Of a DNA stretch of 64,000 nucleotides, positions 17,690 to 27,021 are shown one piece after another. Origin of the DNA: Pseudomonas sp. Au-Pse12 (lineage in GTDB: Bacteria > Pseudomonadota > Gammaproteobacteria > Pseudomonadales > Pseudomonadaceae); NCBI RefSeq assembly GCF_021341665.1, contig NZ_JAJTTH010000004.1, positions 558,001 through 622,000 of the forward strand, read 5' to 3'. A model generated the notes under the pieces. It saw only the letters and a list, made by a program, of their open reading frames with translations. It was not told the DNA's origin and searched no databases. A program made the position numbers and the translations under genes. Every line of letters begins with the position of its first letter. Position 1 is the stretch's first letter.

Positions 17690-18861
17690 TAGCGACGATT
17701 GACCAGGCCGTTCAGGCCCAGGGCGATTGCACTCAGCACCAGGAAGCACAGCCCCAGCGCCGTCACCAGGTTGCTGGCGCTCAGGTTGATGAAGCCGCTG
17801 ATCAGGCCGCCGCAGATGAAGATGAGCATATTGCCCGCCGACGCCGAGGTCCCGGCGTTGTGCGCAAAGATGCCCATGGCTCGCGAGGTCGCCACCGGGC
17901 GGGTGATGGTGGTGCCGGCGGTGCAGACGATCATCGGCACCAGAACCGTGGCGACGGACAGCTCGAACGGCTGCAACAGCAGCATCAGCAGGCCGGACAG
18001 GGCGATCAGCCCCAGGCCGGTGACGATTTGGGTGCTGGCCTGCAGGTAGCGGTTCATCACCCCGGCGCCGATGCCGCCCACTACATAGGCGGCCCCATAC
18101 AGCAACAGCGCCAGGGCGTACTGGTAGGGCGAGAGCTGCAACTGCTCCATGAAAATGATCGGTGATATGACGATGAACGAAAAATGGCAGGCGAAGGCCA
18201 GCGCCGAGATCAGCCAGTAGCCAACGAACGACAGGTCGGCAAACACCCGCCGGTAGGCCGCGAAGATATTCTGCTGGCGTGCCGCCGTGCCCGGCGTGTT
18301 CTCCAGCAGGACCCAGGCCTTGAGGATGACCAGCAGGCCGAGGCCGGCGAACACCCCGAAGCTGCCCTGCCAGCCCAGGCGGGCCTGCAGCCAGGTGCCC
18401 AGCAGCGGTGACAGGGAAATGAAGAGGCCGCTGGCGGTGACCAGGGCGATGCGCAGGCGCTCCTGCTGCTTACCGACGAACAGGTCCTGCACCAGCGCCT
18501 GGGACAGGACGAAGCAGCCACACCCCACGGCCTGGACCACGCGAAACAGCAGGAACCACGCGTACTCGGTGGCGGCCATGCAGCCCAGGGCGCCGGCGAC
18601 GGCCACGGCCATGCCAGCCAGTAACAGCTTCTTTCGCCCCAGGGAGTCTGATAGCGGCCCGACCACCATCAGGGAAAACGACAAGCCAATGGCGAACAGG
18701 CTGACGGACAGCGCGATATCGGCGCTGGAGGTATTGAAGCGTTCGGCCAGGGCGGGAAAGGAGGGGAGGATCACGTCCAGCGGGAAGACCCCGAGCAGGG
18801 TCATGGTCAGCAGCAGAATGACGACCGAGGTCTTTTTCGTGGCGGCGGGGGAGTGGCCCAT
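17671..18861 (-). CDS. MFS transporter, Bcr/CflA/CmlA-type drug exporter
   Basis: A 396-residue, 12-helix major facilitator of the DHA1 group. After a short cytoplasmic N-terminus comes TM1 with LGVFPLDVILPSFPALAERF, where the acidic residue and proline are typical of Bcr/CflA exporters. The MFS signature VVGPLSDSLGRKKLLLAG is in the TM2-TM3 loop. Expected function is proton-driven efflux of small drugs or metabolites; the substrate cannot be read from the sequence. It overlaps the tail of the convergent small membrane protein gene. The upstream gene on the same strand, rlmI, is read away from a hairpin at 18935-18963, so the two may be separate units. Confidence 0.85.
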   Translation of the reverse strand: MGHSPAATKKTSVVILLLTMTLLGVFPLDVILPSFPALAERFNTSSADIALSVSLFAIGLSFSLMVVGPLSDSLGRKKLLLAGMAVAVAGALGCMAATEYAWFLLFRVVQAVGCGCFVLSQALVQDLFVGKQQERLRIALVTASGLFISLSPLLGTWLQARLGWQGSFGVFAGLGLLVILKAWVLLENTPGTAARQQNIFAAYRRVFADLSFVGYWLISALAFACHFSFIVISPIIFMEQLQLSPYQYALALLLYGAAYVVGGIGAGVMNRYLQASTQIVTGLGLIALSGLLMLLLQPFELSVATVLVPMIVCTAGTTITRPVATSRAMGIFAHNAGTSASAGNMLIFICGGLISGFINLSASNLVTALGLCFLVLSAIALGLNGLVNRRYQSACA

Positions 18862-18934
18862 GGTGCGGCGCTCTCGGTCCTTGAGAAGGTGCCGAGAATC
18901 GAGCCGTGGCGTTGCAAAGTCAATCGATGGCAGT

Positions 18935-18963
18935 GGCCATTCCCGCGCTGGGCGGGAATGGCC
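18935..18963. repeat. Hairpin between rlmI and the MFS gene
   Basis: GGCCATTCCCGC (18935-18946) and GCGGGAATGGCC (18952-18963) form a 12-bp perfect stem around GCTGG. It lies just past the rlmI stop on the - strand. No T-run follows in either direction, so it may be a repeat or a processing barrier and not an intrinsic terminator. Confidence 0.6.
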
Positions 18964-18975
18964 GTCGGCCCGGGC

Positions 18976-20172
18976 TCAGCTGTTGGGCAGCAGGCGGCAG
19001 GTGATGCTCTTGATGTAGCGGGTTTCCGGGATGGCCGGGTGCACCGGGTGATCCGGGCCCTGGCCGCCGCGCTCCAGCAGCTGGATGTTGCGGTCCAGGT
19101 GGCGGGCGCTGGTCAAGAGGATGTTCTGCAGGTCGTCCTCGGGCAGGTGCATCGAGCACGAAGCGCTGACCAGGATGCCGTCCTTGTTGAGCAGGCGCAT
19201 GGCTTGCTCGTTCAGGCGGCGGTAGGCGCCTTCGCCGTTCTTCAGGTCTTTCTTGCGCTTGATGAAGGCAGGCGGGTCGGCAACGATCACGTCGAAGCGC
19301 TCTTCGCTGGCTTTCAGCTCTTTCAGGGCCTCGAAGACGTCGCCTTCGATGCAGGTCATCTTCTCGGCGAAACCGTTCAGCGCGGCGTTGCGTTCCACGC
19401 CATCAAGGGCGAAGGCCGAGGCATCGACGCAGAACACTTCACTGGCGCCGAACGCGGCGGCTTGCACGCCCCAGCCGCCGATGTAGCTGTACAGGTCGAG
19501 CACGCGCTTGCCTTTGGCATAAGGCGCCAGGCGAGCGCGGTTCATGCGGTGGTCGTAGAACCAGCCGGTCTTCTGGCCCTGGATCACCGGGGCTTCGAAC
19601 TTCACGCCGTTCTCTTCCAGGGCAACCCACTCCGGTACCAGGCCGAACACGGTTTCGACGTAGCGGCCCAGGCCTTCGGCGTCACGGGCGGCGGAATCGT
19701 TCTTGAACAGGATGCCGCTGGGCTTGAGCACCTGGGTCAGGGCGGCAATCACGTCGTCCTTGTGGGTTTCCATGGTCGCCGAGGCGATCTGCACCACCAG
19801 GATGTCGCCAAAACGGTCGACCACCAGGCCCGGCAGCAGGTCGGAGTCGCCGTAGACCAGGCGGTAGAACGGCTTGTCGAACAGGCGCTCGCGCAGCGAC
19901 AGGGCCACGTTCAAGCGGTGCACCAGCAGCGACTTGTCCAGGGCCAGCTTGGCGTCGCGCGACAGCAGGCGGGCGCAGATCAGGTTGTTCGGGCTCATGG
20001 CGACCACGCCCAGGGGCTTGCCGCCGGCGGCTTCCAGCACTGCCTGGTCGCCTGCCTTGAAGCCGTGCAGAGGGGTGGCGGCTACATCGATTTCGTTGCT
20101 GTAGACCCACAGGTGGCCGGCGCGCAGGCGGCGATCGGCGTTGGCTTTGAGGCGCAGGCTTGGCAGGGACAT
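18976..20172 (-). CDS. rlmI: 23S rRNA (cytosine1962-C5)-methyltransferase
   Basis: A 398-residue class I SAM-dependent methyltransferase with an N-terminal PUA domain (about residues 1-75, with RLRAGHLWVYSNEI). The SAM-binding fold begins at VLDLYSYIGGWGVQAAAFGA, and the catalytic-loop motif VADPPAF is followed by the KRKKDLKNGEGAYR segment seen in RlmI/YccW. A further cysteine-containing motif is VSASCSMHL. It modifies C1962 of 23S rRNA. It diverges from the HDOD gene with about 170 bases between. Confidence 0.9.
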   Translation of the reverse strand: MSLPSLRLKANADRRLRAGHLWVYSNEIDVAATPLHGFKAGDQAVLEAAGGKPLGVVAMSPNNLICARLLSRDAKLALDKSLLVHRLNVALSLRERLFDKPFYRLVYGDSDLLPGLVVDRFGDILVVQIASATMETHKDDVIAALTQVLKPSGILFKNDSAARDAEGLGRYVETVFGLVPEWVALEENGVKFEAPVIQGQKTGWFYDHRMNRARLAPYAKGKRVLDLYSYIGGWGVQAAAFGASEVFCVDASAFALDGVERNAALNGFAEKMTCIEGDVFEALKELKASEERFDVIVADPPAFIKRKKDLKNGEGAYRRLNEQAMRLLNKDGILVSASCSMHLPEDDLQNILLTSARHLDRNIQLLERGGQGPDHPVHPAIPETRYIKSITCRLLPNS

Positions 20173-20345
20173 GACGTCGCTCCGGAAAAAAGGGCGCGAT
20201 TATACCCCGTCGCGCGGCGCAAGCGATGGCCAATGGACCTGCGGCCAGGGACCTTTCCTGCAACCATTGGGTAAAGTTCCTGTCCGTTCGCCCAACATTC
20301 CCGTGTTAGGGGTTAGAATCCCCGGCTCACCCAGAGTGTGTACTT

Positions 20346-21212
20346 ATGTCCCAAGAGCTATCAGCCGAACAGATTCAACAGGCCCTGCAAGGCATCAGCG
20401 TGCCGCCCCAACCGCAAATCATGGTGGATTTGCAGATGGAGCAGTACATGCCCGATCCCGACCTGGAGGTGATCGCCAAGCTGATCTCCCAGGACCCGGG
20501 CCTGTCTGGCGCGTTGCTGAAGATCGTCAATTCGCCGTATTACGGGCTGAGCAACAAGATTGCGTCGATCCAGCGCGCGGTGAATCTCTTGGGCAGCCGT
20601 TCGATCATCAACCTGATCAACGCGCAGTCGATCAAGGGCGAGATGAGCGACGAAACCATCGTCACCCTCAACCGCTTCTGGGACACCGCCCAGGACGTGG
20701 CCATGACCTGCCTGACCCTGGCCAAGCGCACCGGCTCCCAGGCCGTGGACGAAGCCTATGCCCTGGGGCTGTTCCATGACTGTGGCGTGCCACTGATGCT
20801 CAAGCGCTTCCCCGACTACATGACCGTGCTGGAAGAGGCCTACGGCAGCGCCGGACCTGAGCAGCGGGTGGTGGACACGGAAAACCGTGCCTTCAACACC
20901 AACCACGCGGTGGTCGGTTACTACACGGCCAAGTCCTGGCGCCTGCCGGAGCACGTGACCAACGCCATTGCCAACCACCACAATGCCCTGGCGATCTTCA
21001 GCGACGAATCTTCACGCAACAGCCAACTGAAGAACCTGCTGGCGATCCTGAAGATGGCCGAGCACATCTGCGCGTCCTACCGGGTGCTGGGCAACCAGGT
21101 GGAAGATCACGAGTGGAACAGCATCGGCCACCTGATTCTCGACTACGTCGGCCTGTCGGATTACGACTTCGAGAACCTCAAGGAAACCGTGCGCGAGCTG
21201 GGCGCGCACTGA
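20346..21212 (+). CDS. HDOD-domain protein
   Basis: A 288-residue protein in which an HDOD domain spans most of the length. The N-terminal helices contain LISQDPGLSGALLKIVNSPYY, and the AVNLLGSRSIINLI motif is typical of the family. The core HD-like residues appear as GLFHDCGVPLML and the later AIANHHNAL. HDOD proteins are signalling or scaffold proteins, generally without proven phosphohydrolase activity. No partner kinase or GGDEF domain is attached. mutM follows 33 bases downstream in the same direction, so they may be co-transcribed. Confidence 0.85.
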   Translation: MSQELSAEQIQQALQGISVPPQPQIMVDLQMEQYMPDPDLEVIAKLISQDPGLSGALLKIVNSPYYGLSNKIASIQRAVNLLGSRSIINLINAQSIKGEMSDETIVTLNRFWDTAQDVAMTCLTLAKRTGSQAVDEAYALGLFHDCGVPLMLKRFPDYMTVLEEAYGSAGPEQRVVDTENRAFNTNHAVVGYYTAKSWRLPEHVTNAIANHHNALAIFSDESSRNSQLKNLLAILKMAEHICASYRVLGNQVEDHEWNSIGHLILDYVGLSDYDFENLKETVRELGAH

Positions 21213-21245
21213 CCGTTCATATCGCGATGAGTGCCAGGGGCTGAT

Positions 21246-22058
21246 ATGCCTGAATTACCGGAAGTCGAAACTACCCGGCGCGGGATCGCGCCGCACCTGG
21301 AAGGCCAGAAGGTCAGTCGGGTGATTGTCCGTGACCGGCGTTTGCGCTGGCCGATTCCCGAAGACCTGGACATCCGCCTGTCCGGGCAGCGCATCGTGCA
21401 AGTGGACCGGCGCGCCAAATACCTGTTGATCAACGCTGAAGTCGGCACCCTGATCAGCCACCTGGGCATGTCCGGCAACCTGCGGCTGGTGGAAGTCGGC
21501 CTGCCGGCGGCCAAGCATGAACATGTGGACATCGAGCTGGAGTCGGGCCTGGCCCTGCGTTACACCGACCCGCGGCGCTTTGGCGCCATGCTCTGGAGCC
21601 TGGACCCGCTGAACCATGAATTGCTGGTGCGCCTGGGGCCGGAGCCGCTGACCGACCTGTTCGACGGCGAGCGCCTGTTTCAGTTGTCCCGGGGCCGCTC
21701 CATGGCGGTCAAGCCGTTCATCATGGACAACGCGGTGGTGGTGGGGGTGGGCAACATCTACGCGACCGAGGCGCTGTTCGCCGCGGGCATCGATCCGCGT
21801 CGTGAAGCCAAGGGCATTTCCCGCGCCCGCTATGTGAAGCTGGCGATCGAGATCAAGCGCATTCTGGCGGCGGCCATCGAGCGGGGCGGTACCACCCTGC
21901 GTGACTTTATTGGCGGTGACGGCCAGCCGGGCTACTTCCAGCAGGAGCTGTTCGTCTACGGGCGTGGCGGGGAGCACTGCAAGGTCTGCGGCACGGGGCT
22001 GCGGGAAATCAAGCTCGGCCAGCGGGCCAGCGTCTATTGCCCGCGTTGCCAGAGCTGA
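21246..22058 (+). CDS. mutM: Formamidopyrimidine-DNA glycosylase
   Basis: A 270-residue base-excision repair enzyme that removes 8-oxoguanine and Fapy lesions and nicks the strand by beta/delta elimination. The start must be ATG 21246 because the mature enzyme needs Pro2 ([13 protein letters not shown]) as the catalytic nucleophile; an in-frame start 15 bases upstream would bury it. The beta-turn lysine is in RRAKYLLI, the helix-two-turn-helix is near [14 protein letters not shown], and the C-terminal zinc finger is CKVC...CPRC (C-x2-C-x16-C-x2-C). Confidence 0.97.
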   Translation: MPELPEVETTRRGIAPHLEGQKVSRVIVRDRRLRWPIPEDLDIRLSGQRIVQVDRRAKYLLINAEVGTLISHLGMSGNLRLVEVGLPAAKHEHVDIELESGLALRYTDPRRFGAMLWSLDPLNHELLVRLGPEPLTDLFDGERLFQLSRGRSMAVKPFIMDNAVVVGVGNIYATEALFAAGIDPRREAKGISRARYVKLAIEIKRILAAAIERGGTTLRDFIGGDGQPGYFQQELFVYGRGGEHCKVCGTGLREIKLGQRASVYCPRCQS

Positions 22059-22065
22059 GGCGCTT

Positions 22066-22081
22066 GGCCGGCCAGCCGGCC
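22066..22081. repeat. REP-like palindrome between mutM and ferredoxin gene
   Basis: GGCCGGC (22066-22072), CA, GCCGGCC (22075-22081), a short member of the GCCGGC class between two convergent genes. Confidence 0.55.
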
Positions 22082-22121
22082 CCTACAAAGGGGTGTGGGA
22101 GCCGAAAGGGCGTTCTATCAC

Positions 22122-23059
<938 letters not shown>

Positions 23060-23102
23060 TTAGAGAAGAAAGCCCGATGGACGACGAAATTTCCCAGCTG
23101 TT

Positions 23103-24698
23103 TCACGCCGTTTTCAAACGCTGCGCCAGGGCCGTGGCCAGTTGCGCCGTCAGGCCGTACACCGACAGCTGCGGGTTGGCGCCGATGCTGGTGGGGAACA
23201 GCGAGCCGTCATGGATCGACAGGTTGTGCAGTTGATGGTGGCGCCCGAGGCTGTCGGCCACGGCGGTTTTCGGGTCTTCGCCCATGGCGCAGCCGCCCAT
23301 CACGTGGGCGCTGCCCAGGCGGGTGCGGTACAGGGCCAGGTCCAGGCCATCGATCTGCGCGCGCACTTCGCCCAGGGTCTTGGCGAAGCGGGCATCGCTG
23401 TGCAGCGGCTTGACCGCCTTGGCGCCACCGGCGAACTGGATCTCCGCCATGCTGTGGAAGGCCCGGCGCAGGCCGTCCCAGGCGTAGGGCGAGACCTGAT
23501 AGTCGAGGACCGGGGTGCCATCGCCGCGCAGCTCGACGTTGCCGCCCGTGCTGTCGGGGTGGAAGCCGTCCCGCAGCAGGGCCAGCATCGCGTGGGTGTG
23601 CGGCAGCTGCTCCATGGACAGCCCGCTCTGCGGCCCGAAGCCGCCCAGCAGGGTGCTGGCCAGGGCCGGTTGCAGGGGTGGCACTTCGAGTTTGTAGGAC
23701 ATCTTGCCGGTGGTGCCGTCCTGCCACTGAAAATGGTCGGAATAGATCGATTGCGGCGCGCCGTAGAACGGGTTGATCACCTCGTCGAACTGCCCGGCGG
23801 AGAAGTTCACCAGGTGCAGGAAGGTGCGCTTGCCCAGCCGCGAATGCGGGTCCGGGGCATCGGAGCGCAGCAGCAGGGCCGGGCTGTTGATGCCGCCGCC
23901 GGCCAGCACGTAGTGCCTGGCCTTGACCGTGATGGTGCGCCCGGTGGGGGCGACGCAGCGGGCGTCCATGGCCTGGCACTGCAGGCCGCTGACCTTGTCA
24001 TCCTTGATCAGCAGGCGCTCGGCCCGGGCCAGGTACAGCAGCTCGCCGCCTTTCTCCAGGGTCGCCGGAATGGTGGTCACCAGCATCGACTGCTTGGCGT
24101 TGGTCGGGCAGCCCAGGCCGCAATAGCCCAGGTTCCAGCAGCCGCGCACGTTGCGCGGAATCACGTGCCAGCTGTAGCCCAGGGCTTCGCAGCCCTTGCG
24201 GATCACGTCGTTGTTGGCGTTGGGCGGCATGACCCAGGGCGCGACACCCAGGCGCTGTTCCATCTTTTCGAACCAGGGCGCCATTTCGGCCGAGCTGTGG
24301 CCCACCACCCCGTGTTCCCGGGCCCAGTGCTCCAGGGTCGGGTCGGGGGTGCGAAAGCTCGAAGTCCAGTTGATCAGGGTGGTGCCGCCCACGGCGCGGC
24401 CCTGGAGGATGGTGATGGCGCCGTCCTTGCTCATGCGCCCGATGCCTTCCTGATAGAGGCTGGTGTAGGCCTGGTCCTCGAGCATCTTGAAGTCGTCGCT
24501 GGTCTTGAGCGGGCCTTCCTCGATCAGCAGCACCTTGTAGCCGGCGGCGCTGAGGATTTCGGCGGTGGTGCCGCCACCGGCGCCGCTGCCGATGATGGCG
24601 ACATCGGCTTCCAGGGTCAGGTCCTGCTCCAGCTGCGAGCCGTTGTAGGTTTTCCAGCCACGGTTCAGGCCTTCGCGGAACAGATCAGGTACAGGCAT
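23103..24698 (-). CDS. laoA: GMC-family long-chain alcohol dehydrogenase LaoA
   Basis: A 531-residue flavoprotein of the glucose-methanol-choline family. FAD-binding GSGAGG is at residues 37-42; the GMC signature region is GRAVGGTTLINW; the C-terminal active-site segments are GSAHVMGGCAMGEDP and FPTSIGANPQLSV. In P. aeruginosa the syntenic genes PA0364-PA0367 were described as laoABCR, where LaoA oxidises long-chain alcohols derived from alkyl sulphates and alkanes to aldehydes. The start at 24698 (MPVPDLFREG) is used; the frame continues 42 bases further upstream. It is the last gene of the laoC-laoB-laoA run and is separated from laoB by a paired REP element. Confidence 0.85.
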   Translation of the reverse strand: MPVPDLFREGLNRGWKTYNGSQLEQDLTLEADVAIIGSGAGGGTTAEILSAAGYKVLLIEEGPLKTSDDFKMLEDQAYTSLYQEGIGRMSKDGAITILQGRAVGGTTLINWTSSFRTPDPTLEHWAREHGVVGHSSAEMAPWFEKMEQRLGVAPWVMPPNANNDVIRKGCEALGYSWHVIPRNVRGCWNLGYCGLGCPTNAKQSMLVTTIPATLEKGGELLYLARAERLLIKDDKVSGLQCQAMDARCVAPTGRTITVKARHYVLAGGGINSPALLLRSDAPDPHSRLGKRTFLHLVNFSAGQFDEVINPFYGAPQSIYSDHFQWQDGTTGKMSYKLEVPPLQPALASTLLGGFGPQSGLSMEQLPHTHAMLALLRDGFHPDSTGGNVELRGDGTPVLDYQVSPYAWDGLRRAFHSMAEIQFAGGAKAVKPLHSDARFAKTLGEVRAQIDGLDLALYRTRLGSAHVMGGCAMGEDPKTAVADSLGRHHQLHNLSIHDGSLFPTSIGANPQLSVYGLTAQLATALAQRLKTA

Positions 24699-24740
24699 AT
24701 CGAGTGCTCTCTTATTATTGAAGGCTCGGCGCGGATCCAC

Positions 24741-24864
24741 TGTAGCCGCTGCTGAGCCTGCGAAGCTGCGAAAAGGCCCGCAGGGCCTTGCTTGACGATC
24801 CCCAGTCGCTGCCCCATCGCCCCGCGAACCCGGCGCTCGTGCGCAGCCTGTGGCAGCGGCTACA
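24741..24864. repeat. Paired REP (BIME-like) element inside the lao operon
   Basis: TGTAGCCGCTGC (24741-24752) and GCAGCGGCTACA (24853-24864) bracket about 100 bp with further partial repeats (GCCTGCGAAGCTGCG). It is the same unit as at 4524-4632. It lies in the laoB-laoA gap, which is otherwise co-directional. Confidence 0.75.
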
Positions 24865-24872
24865 AAGGCCAG

Positions 24873-25418
24873 TCAGACCTTCGGTGGCCCGGGATACCCG
24901 CAATGGGCCCAGGATTCCGGGCGGGTGTACCAGGCCATCATCACCAGTTGCAGCAACGAGGCATGGCCCATGCGCAGCAGCGCCAGGAGGCTGTTTTCCC
25001 AGCGGCCGAGGAAGTGCCGGATGTCGTCCGCGCTGGCGTTCTCCCAACTGCCCCAGATCCCCGTCAGCGGGCCGCGGGTCACCGCCATGCCCAGCACATC
25101 GAACAGTTGCTGGGTGAGCTTGAACATCTCGGTCGACAGGTGGTTCAGGGCATTGTCCAGGCTGGCCAGGGTGCCCTCGACGGCGGCGGGCATCTTGTCC
25201 GCTGCCACCGCGCCTTCGAGCATCACCGGAATCAGCGCCCGCAGGAACGGCAGGTCATTGCTGCGCAGCATGCTGAAACCACTGGCAGGGGTACTGGCGG
25301 AGCAACCGCTGAGGCTGGCGCCGAGCCCGGCGGTGGCCAGGAACGCGCTGGCGCAGAGGCCGACTTTCAGCAGGCCGCGCCGTGACAGCGCGGGTGTTTC
25401 AGACAGGCTAGGGGTCAT
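24873..25418 (-). CDS. laoB: Tat-exported small protein LaoB
   Basis: A 181-residue protein with a twin-arginine signal (SRRGLLKVGL, arginines 13-14) running into a lipobox-like ASLSGC, so it may be a Tat-exported lipoprotein. The remainder is helical and resembles the small subunits that accompany membrane-bound GMC dehydrogenases. In the P. aeruginosa lao system LaoB is needed for activity of the alcohol dehydrogenase LaoA. The gene starts 27 bases after laoC. Its predicted export implies that LaoA, which has no signal of its own, could be carried out or anchored with it; this is inference. Confidence 0.8.
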   Translation of the reverse strand: MTPSLSETPALSRRGLLKVGLCASAFLATAGLGASLSGCSASTPASGFSMLRSNDLPFLRALIPVMLEGAVAADKMPAAVEGTLASLDNALNHLSTEMFKLTQQLFDVLGMAVTRGPLTGIWGSWENASADDIRHFLGRWENSLLALLRMGHASLLQLVMMAWYTRPESWAHCGYPGPPKV

Positions 25419-25445
25419 TGTTGTTATTACCCGGCGTTGTACTGG

Positions 25446-26876
25446 TTAACGAATGAACAGCTTCTGGATGAGTTTCTGGATCGATTTGCCATACGGCGGG
25501 TAGATCAGGCGCGCGGCATTGAAGCGCTGCTTGATGAACACCCCCTTGGCCTTGCTGAAGGTCAGGAACCCTTCATGCCCGTGGTAGTGGCCCATGCCGG
25601 ACGGGCCAATGCCGCCGAACGGCAGGTCGTCCTGGGCCACGTGCAGCAGGGTGTCGTTGAGGCACACGCCGCCGGAGTGAGTTTCGTTGAGCACCCGCTG
25701 CTGCTCGGCCTTGTCGTAGCCGAAGTAGTACAGCGCCAGCGGGCGCGGGCGCTGGGTGATGTAGGCCAAGGCCTGGTCCAGGGTCTTGTAGGGCACGATG
25801 GGCAGGATCGGGCCGAAGATCTCGTCCTGCATCACCGTCATGTCGTCCGTGACATTGAGCAGCAGACTGTGGCTCAGGCGGCGCTCCTGGCTCTGTTCGA
25901 ACAGGGGCACCAGCAGCGCACCCTTGCTGGTGGCGTCGCTCAGGTAGCCGTTGAGCCGTGCCAGCTGGCGCTGGTTGATGATCGCCGTGTAATCGGGGTT
26001 GTCCGCCAGGGTCGGGAAAAAGCCGCGCACCACCTGGCGATAGGCTTCGACAAAGGCGCCGACCCGTGCTTCCGGCACCAGCACGTAGTCCGGGGCGACA
26101 CAGGTCTGCCCGGCGTTCAGGGTCTTGCCGAAGGCGATGCGTTCGGCGGCGTCCTTGAGCGGCACGCTGCTGGAGACGATGGCCGGGGATTTGCCGCCCA
26201 GCTCCAGGGTCACCGGTGTCAGGTTTTCCGCGGCGGCGCGCATCACGTGCTTGCCGATGCTGGTGGCGCCGGTGAACAGCAGGTGATCGAAACGCAGCTT
26301 GGAAAACGCCATGCCCACTTCGGCTTCGCCCAGTACCACGCACACCAGGTCCTCGGGGAACACCCGCGCCAGCAGTTGCTTGAGCAACTGGCCGGTGGCG
26401 GGGGTGGATTCACTGAGCTTGAGCATCACCCGGTTGCCGGCGGCCAGCGCCCCGACCAGCGGGCCCATGCACAGGTACAGCGGGTAGTTCCACGGCACGA
26501 TCACCCCGACCACCCCCAGGGGCTGGTAGACCACCTTGGCCGAGGCCGGCTGGAAGGCCAGGCCCACGGCGCGGCGGGACGGCTTCATCCATTTTTTCAG
26601 GTGTTTGCGGGCGTAGTGGATGCCGTGCAGGCTGGGCATCAGCTCGGCCAGCAGGGTTTCATCGGCGCTGCGGTTGCTGAAGTCCTGGCTGATGGCGTCG
26701 ATCAGTGCCTGACGCTCGTTGTTGAGCAGCTCGTGCAGCGCCTTCAGCCATTGCTGGCGCTGTGCGGCGGGCGGCATCGGGTTGGCGGCAAAGGCCCGGC
26801 GCTGGGCCTCGAACAGCTCATGCAGCGCGTCCTGTTGCTGAAGGGAATCCTGCAGGTAGGCAATTTCGGCAGACAT
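25446..26876 (-). CDS. laoC: Aldehyde dehydrogenase LaoC (coniferyl-aldehyde-dehydrogenase-like)
   Basis: A 476-residue NAD(P)-dependent aldehyde dehydrogenase. The nucleotide-site segment is GVVGVIVPWNYPLYL, the general base is in VTLELGGKSP, and the catalytic cysteine is in NAGQTCVAPDY. The C-terminal GPSGMGHYHGHEGFLTFSKAK and the basic tail are typical of the coniferyl/fatty aldehyde dehydrogenase branch, whose tails can associate with membranes. In the lao system it converts the long-chain aldehydes from LaoA to fatty acids. It is the first gene of the operon; its promoter at 26909-26937 contains a palindrome likely bound by LaoR. GGAG precedes the ATG. Confidence 0.85.
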   Translation of the reverse strand: MSAEIAYLQDSLQQQDALHELFEAQRRAFAANPMPPAAQRQQWLKALHELLNNERQALIDAISQDFSNRSADETLLAELMPSLHGIHYARKHLKKWMKPSRRAVGLAFQPASAKVVYQPLGVVGVIVPWNYPLYLCMGPLVGALAAGNRVMLKLSESTPATGQLLKQLLARVFPEDLVCVVLGEAEVGMAFSKLRFDHLLFTGATSIGKHVMRAAAENLTPVTLELGGKSPAIVSSSVPLKDAAERIAFGKTLNAGQTCVAPDYVLVPEARVGAFVEAYRQVVRGFFPTLADNPDYTAIINQRQLARLNGYLSDATSKGALLVPLFEQSQERRLSHSLLLNVTDDMTVMQDEIFGPILPIVPYKTLDQALAYITQRPRPLALYYFGYDKAEQQRVLNETHSGGVCLNDTLLHVAQDDLPFGGIGPSGMGHYHGHEGFLTFSKAKGVFIKQRFNAARLIYPPYGKSIQKLIQKLFIR

Positions 26877-26908
26877 GGACGGGCTCCGGTGTTTAAGGGG
26901 TGGCTAGT

Positions 26909-26937
26909 TTTTTAGAGCTTATGCTCTAAATTGTCAA
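26909..26937 (-). promoter_or_regulatory. Candidate laoC promoter
   Basis: On the - strand, a perfect -35 TTGACA (26937-26932), a 17-base spacer and -10 TAAAAA (26914-26909). The start of laoC lies 32 bases past the -10 box, leaving room for a short leader with GGAG before the ATG. Confidence 0.7.
26911..26930. promoter_or_regulatory. 20-bp palindrome, candidate LaoR operator
   Basis: TTTAGAGC-TTAT-GCTCTAAA, perfect 8-bp arms with a 4-base centre. It fills the spacer between the -35 and -10 boxes of the laoC promoter, the usual position for a TetR-type repressor site. The divergent laoR gene starts 92 bases away. Confidence 0.7.
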
Positions 26938-26962
26938 ATACCATCCGGTGCCGGTCGCGATT

Positions 26963-26978
26963 TATCCCCAGGGGGATA
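26963..26978. promoter_or_regulatory. Second palindrome in the laoR promoter region
   Basis: TATCCCC-AG-GGGGATA, 7-bp arms, in front of laoR. A TAAGAT box at 26984-26989 could be the laoR -10, with the palindrome in the spacer or over the -35. The sequence differs from the candidate LaoR operator, so another regulator may act here. Confidence 0.45.
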
Positions 26979-27021
26979 GAACGTAAGATGCACCCCAGCC
27001 TTCTGATTAAAGCCCACGCCC

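Noticed and set aside
18935..18963. Hairpin considered as the rlmI terminator
   Set aside because: There is a perfect stem but no T-run in either direction, so it is listed only as a hairpin repeat.
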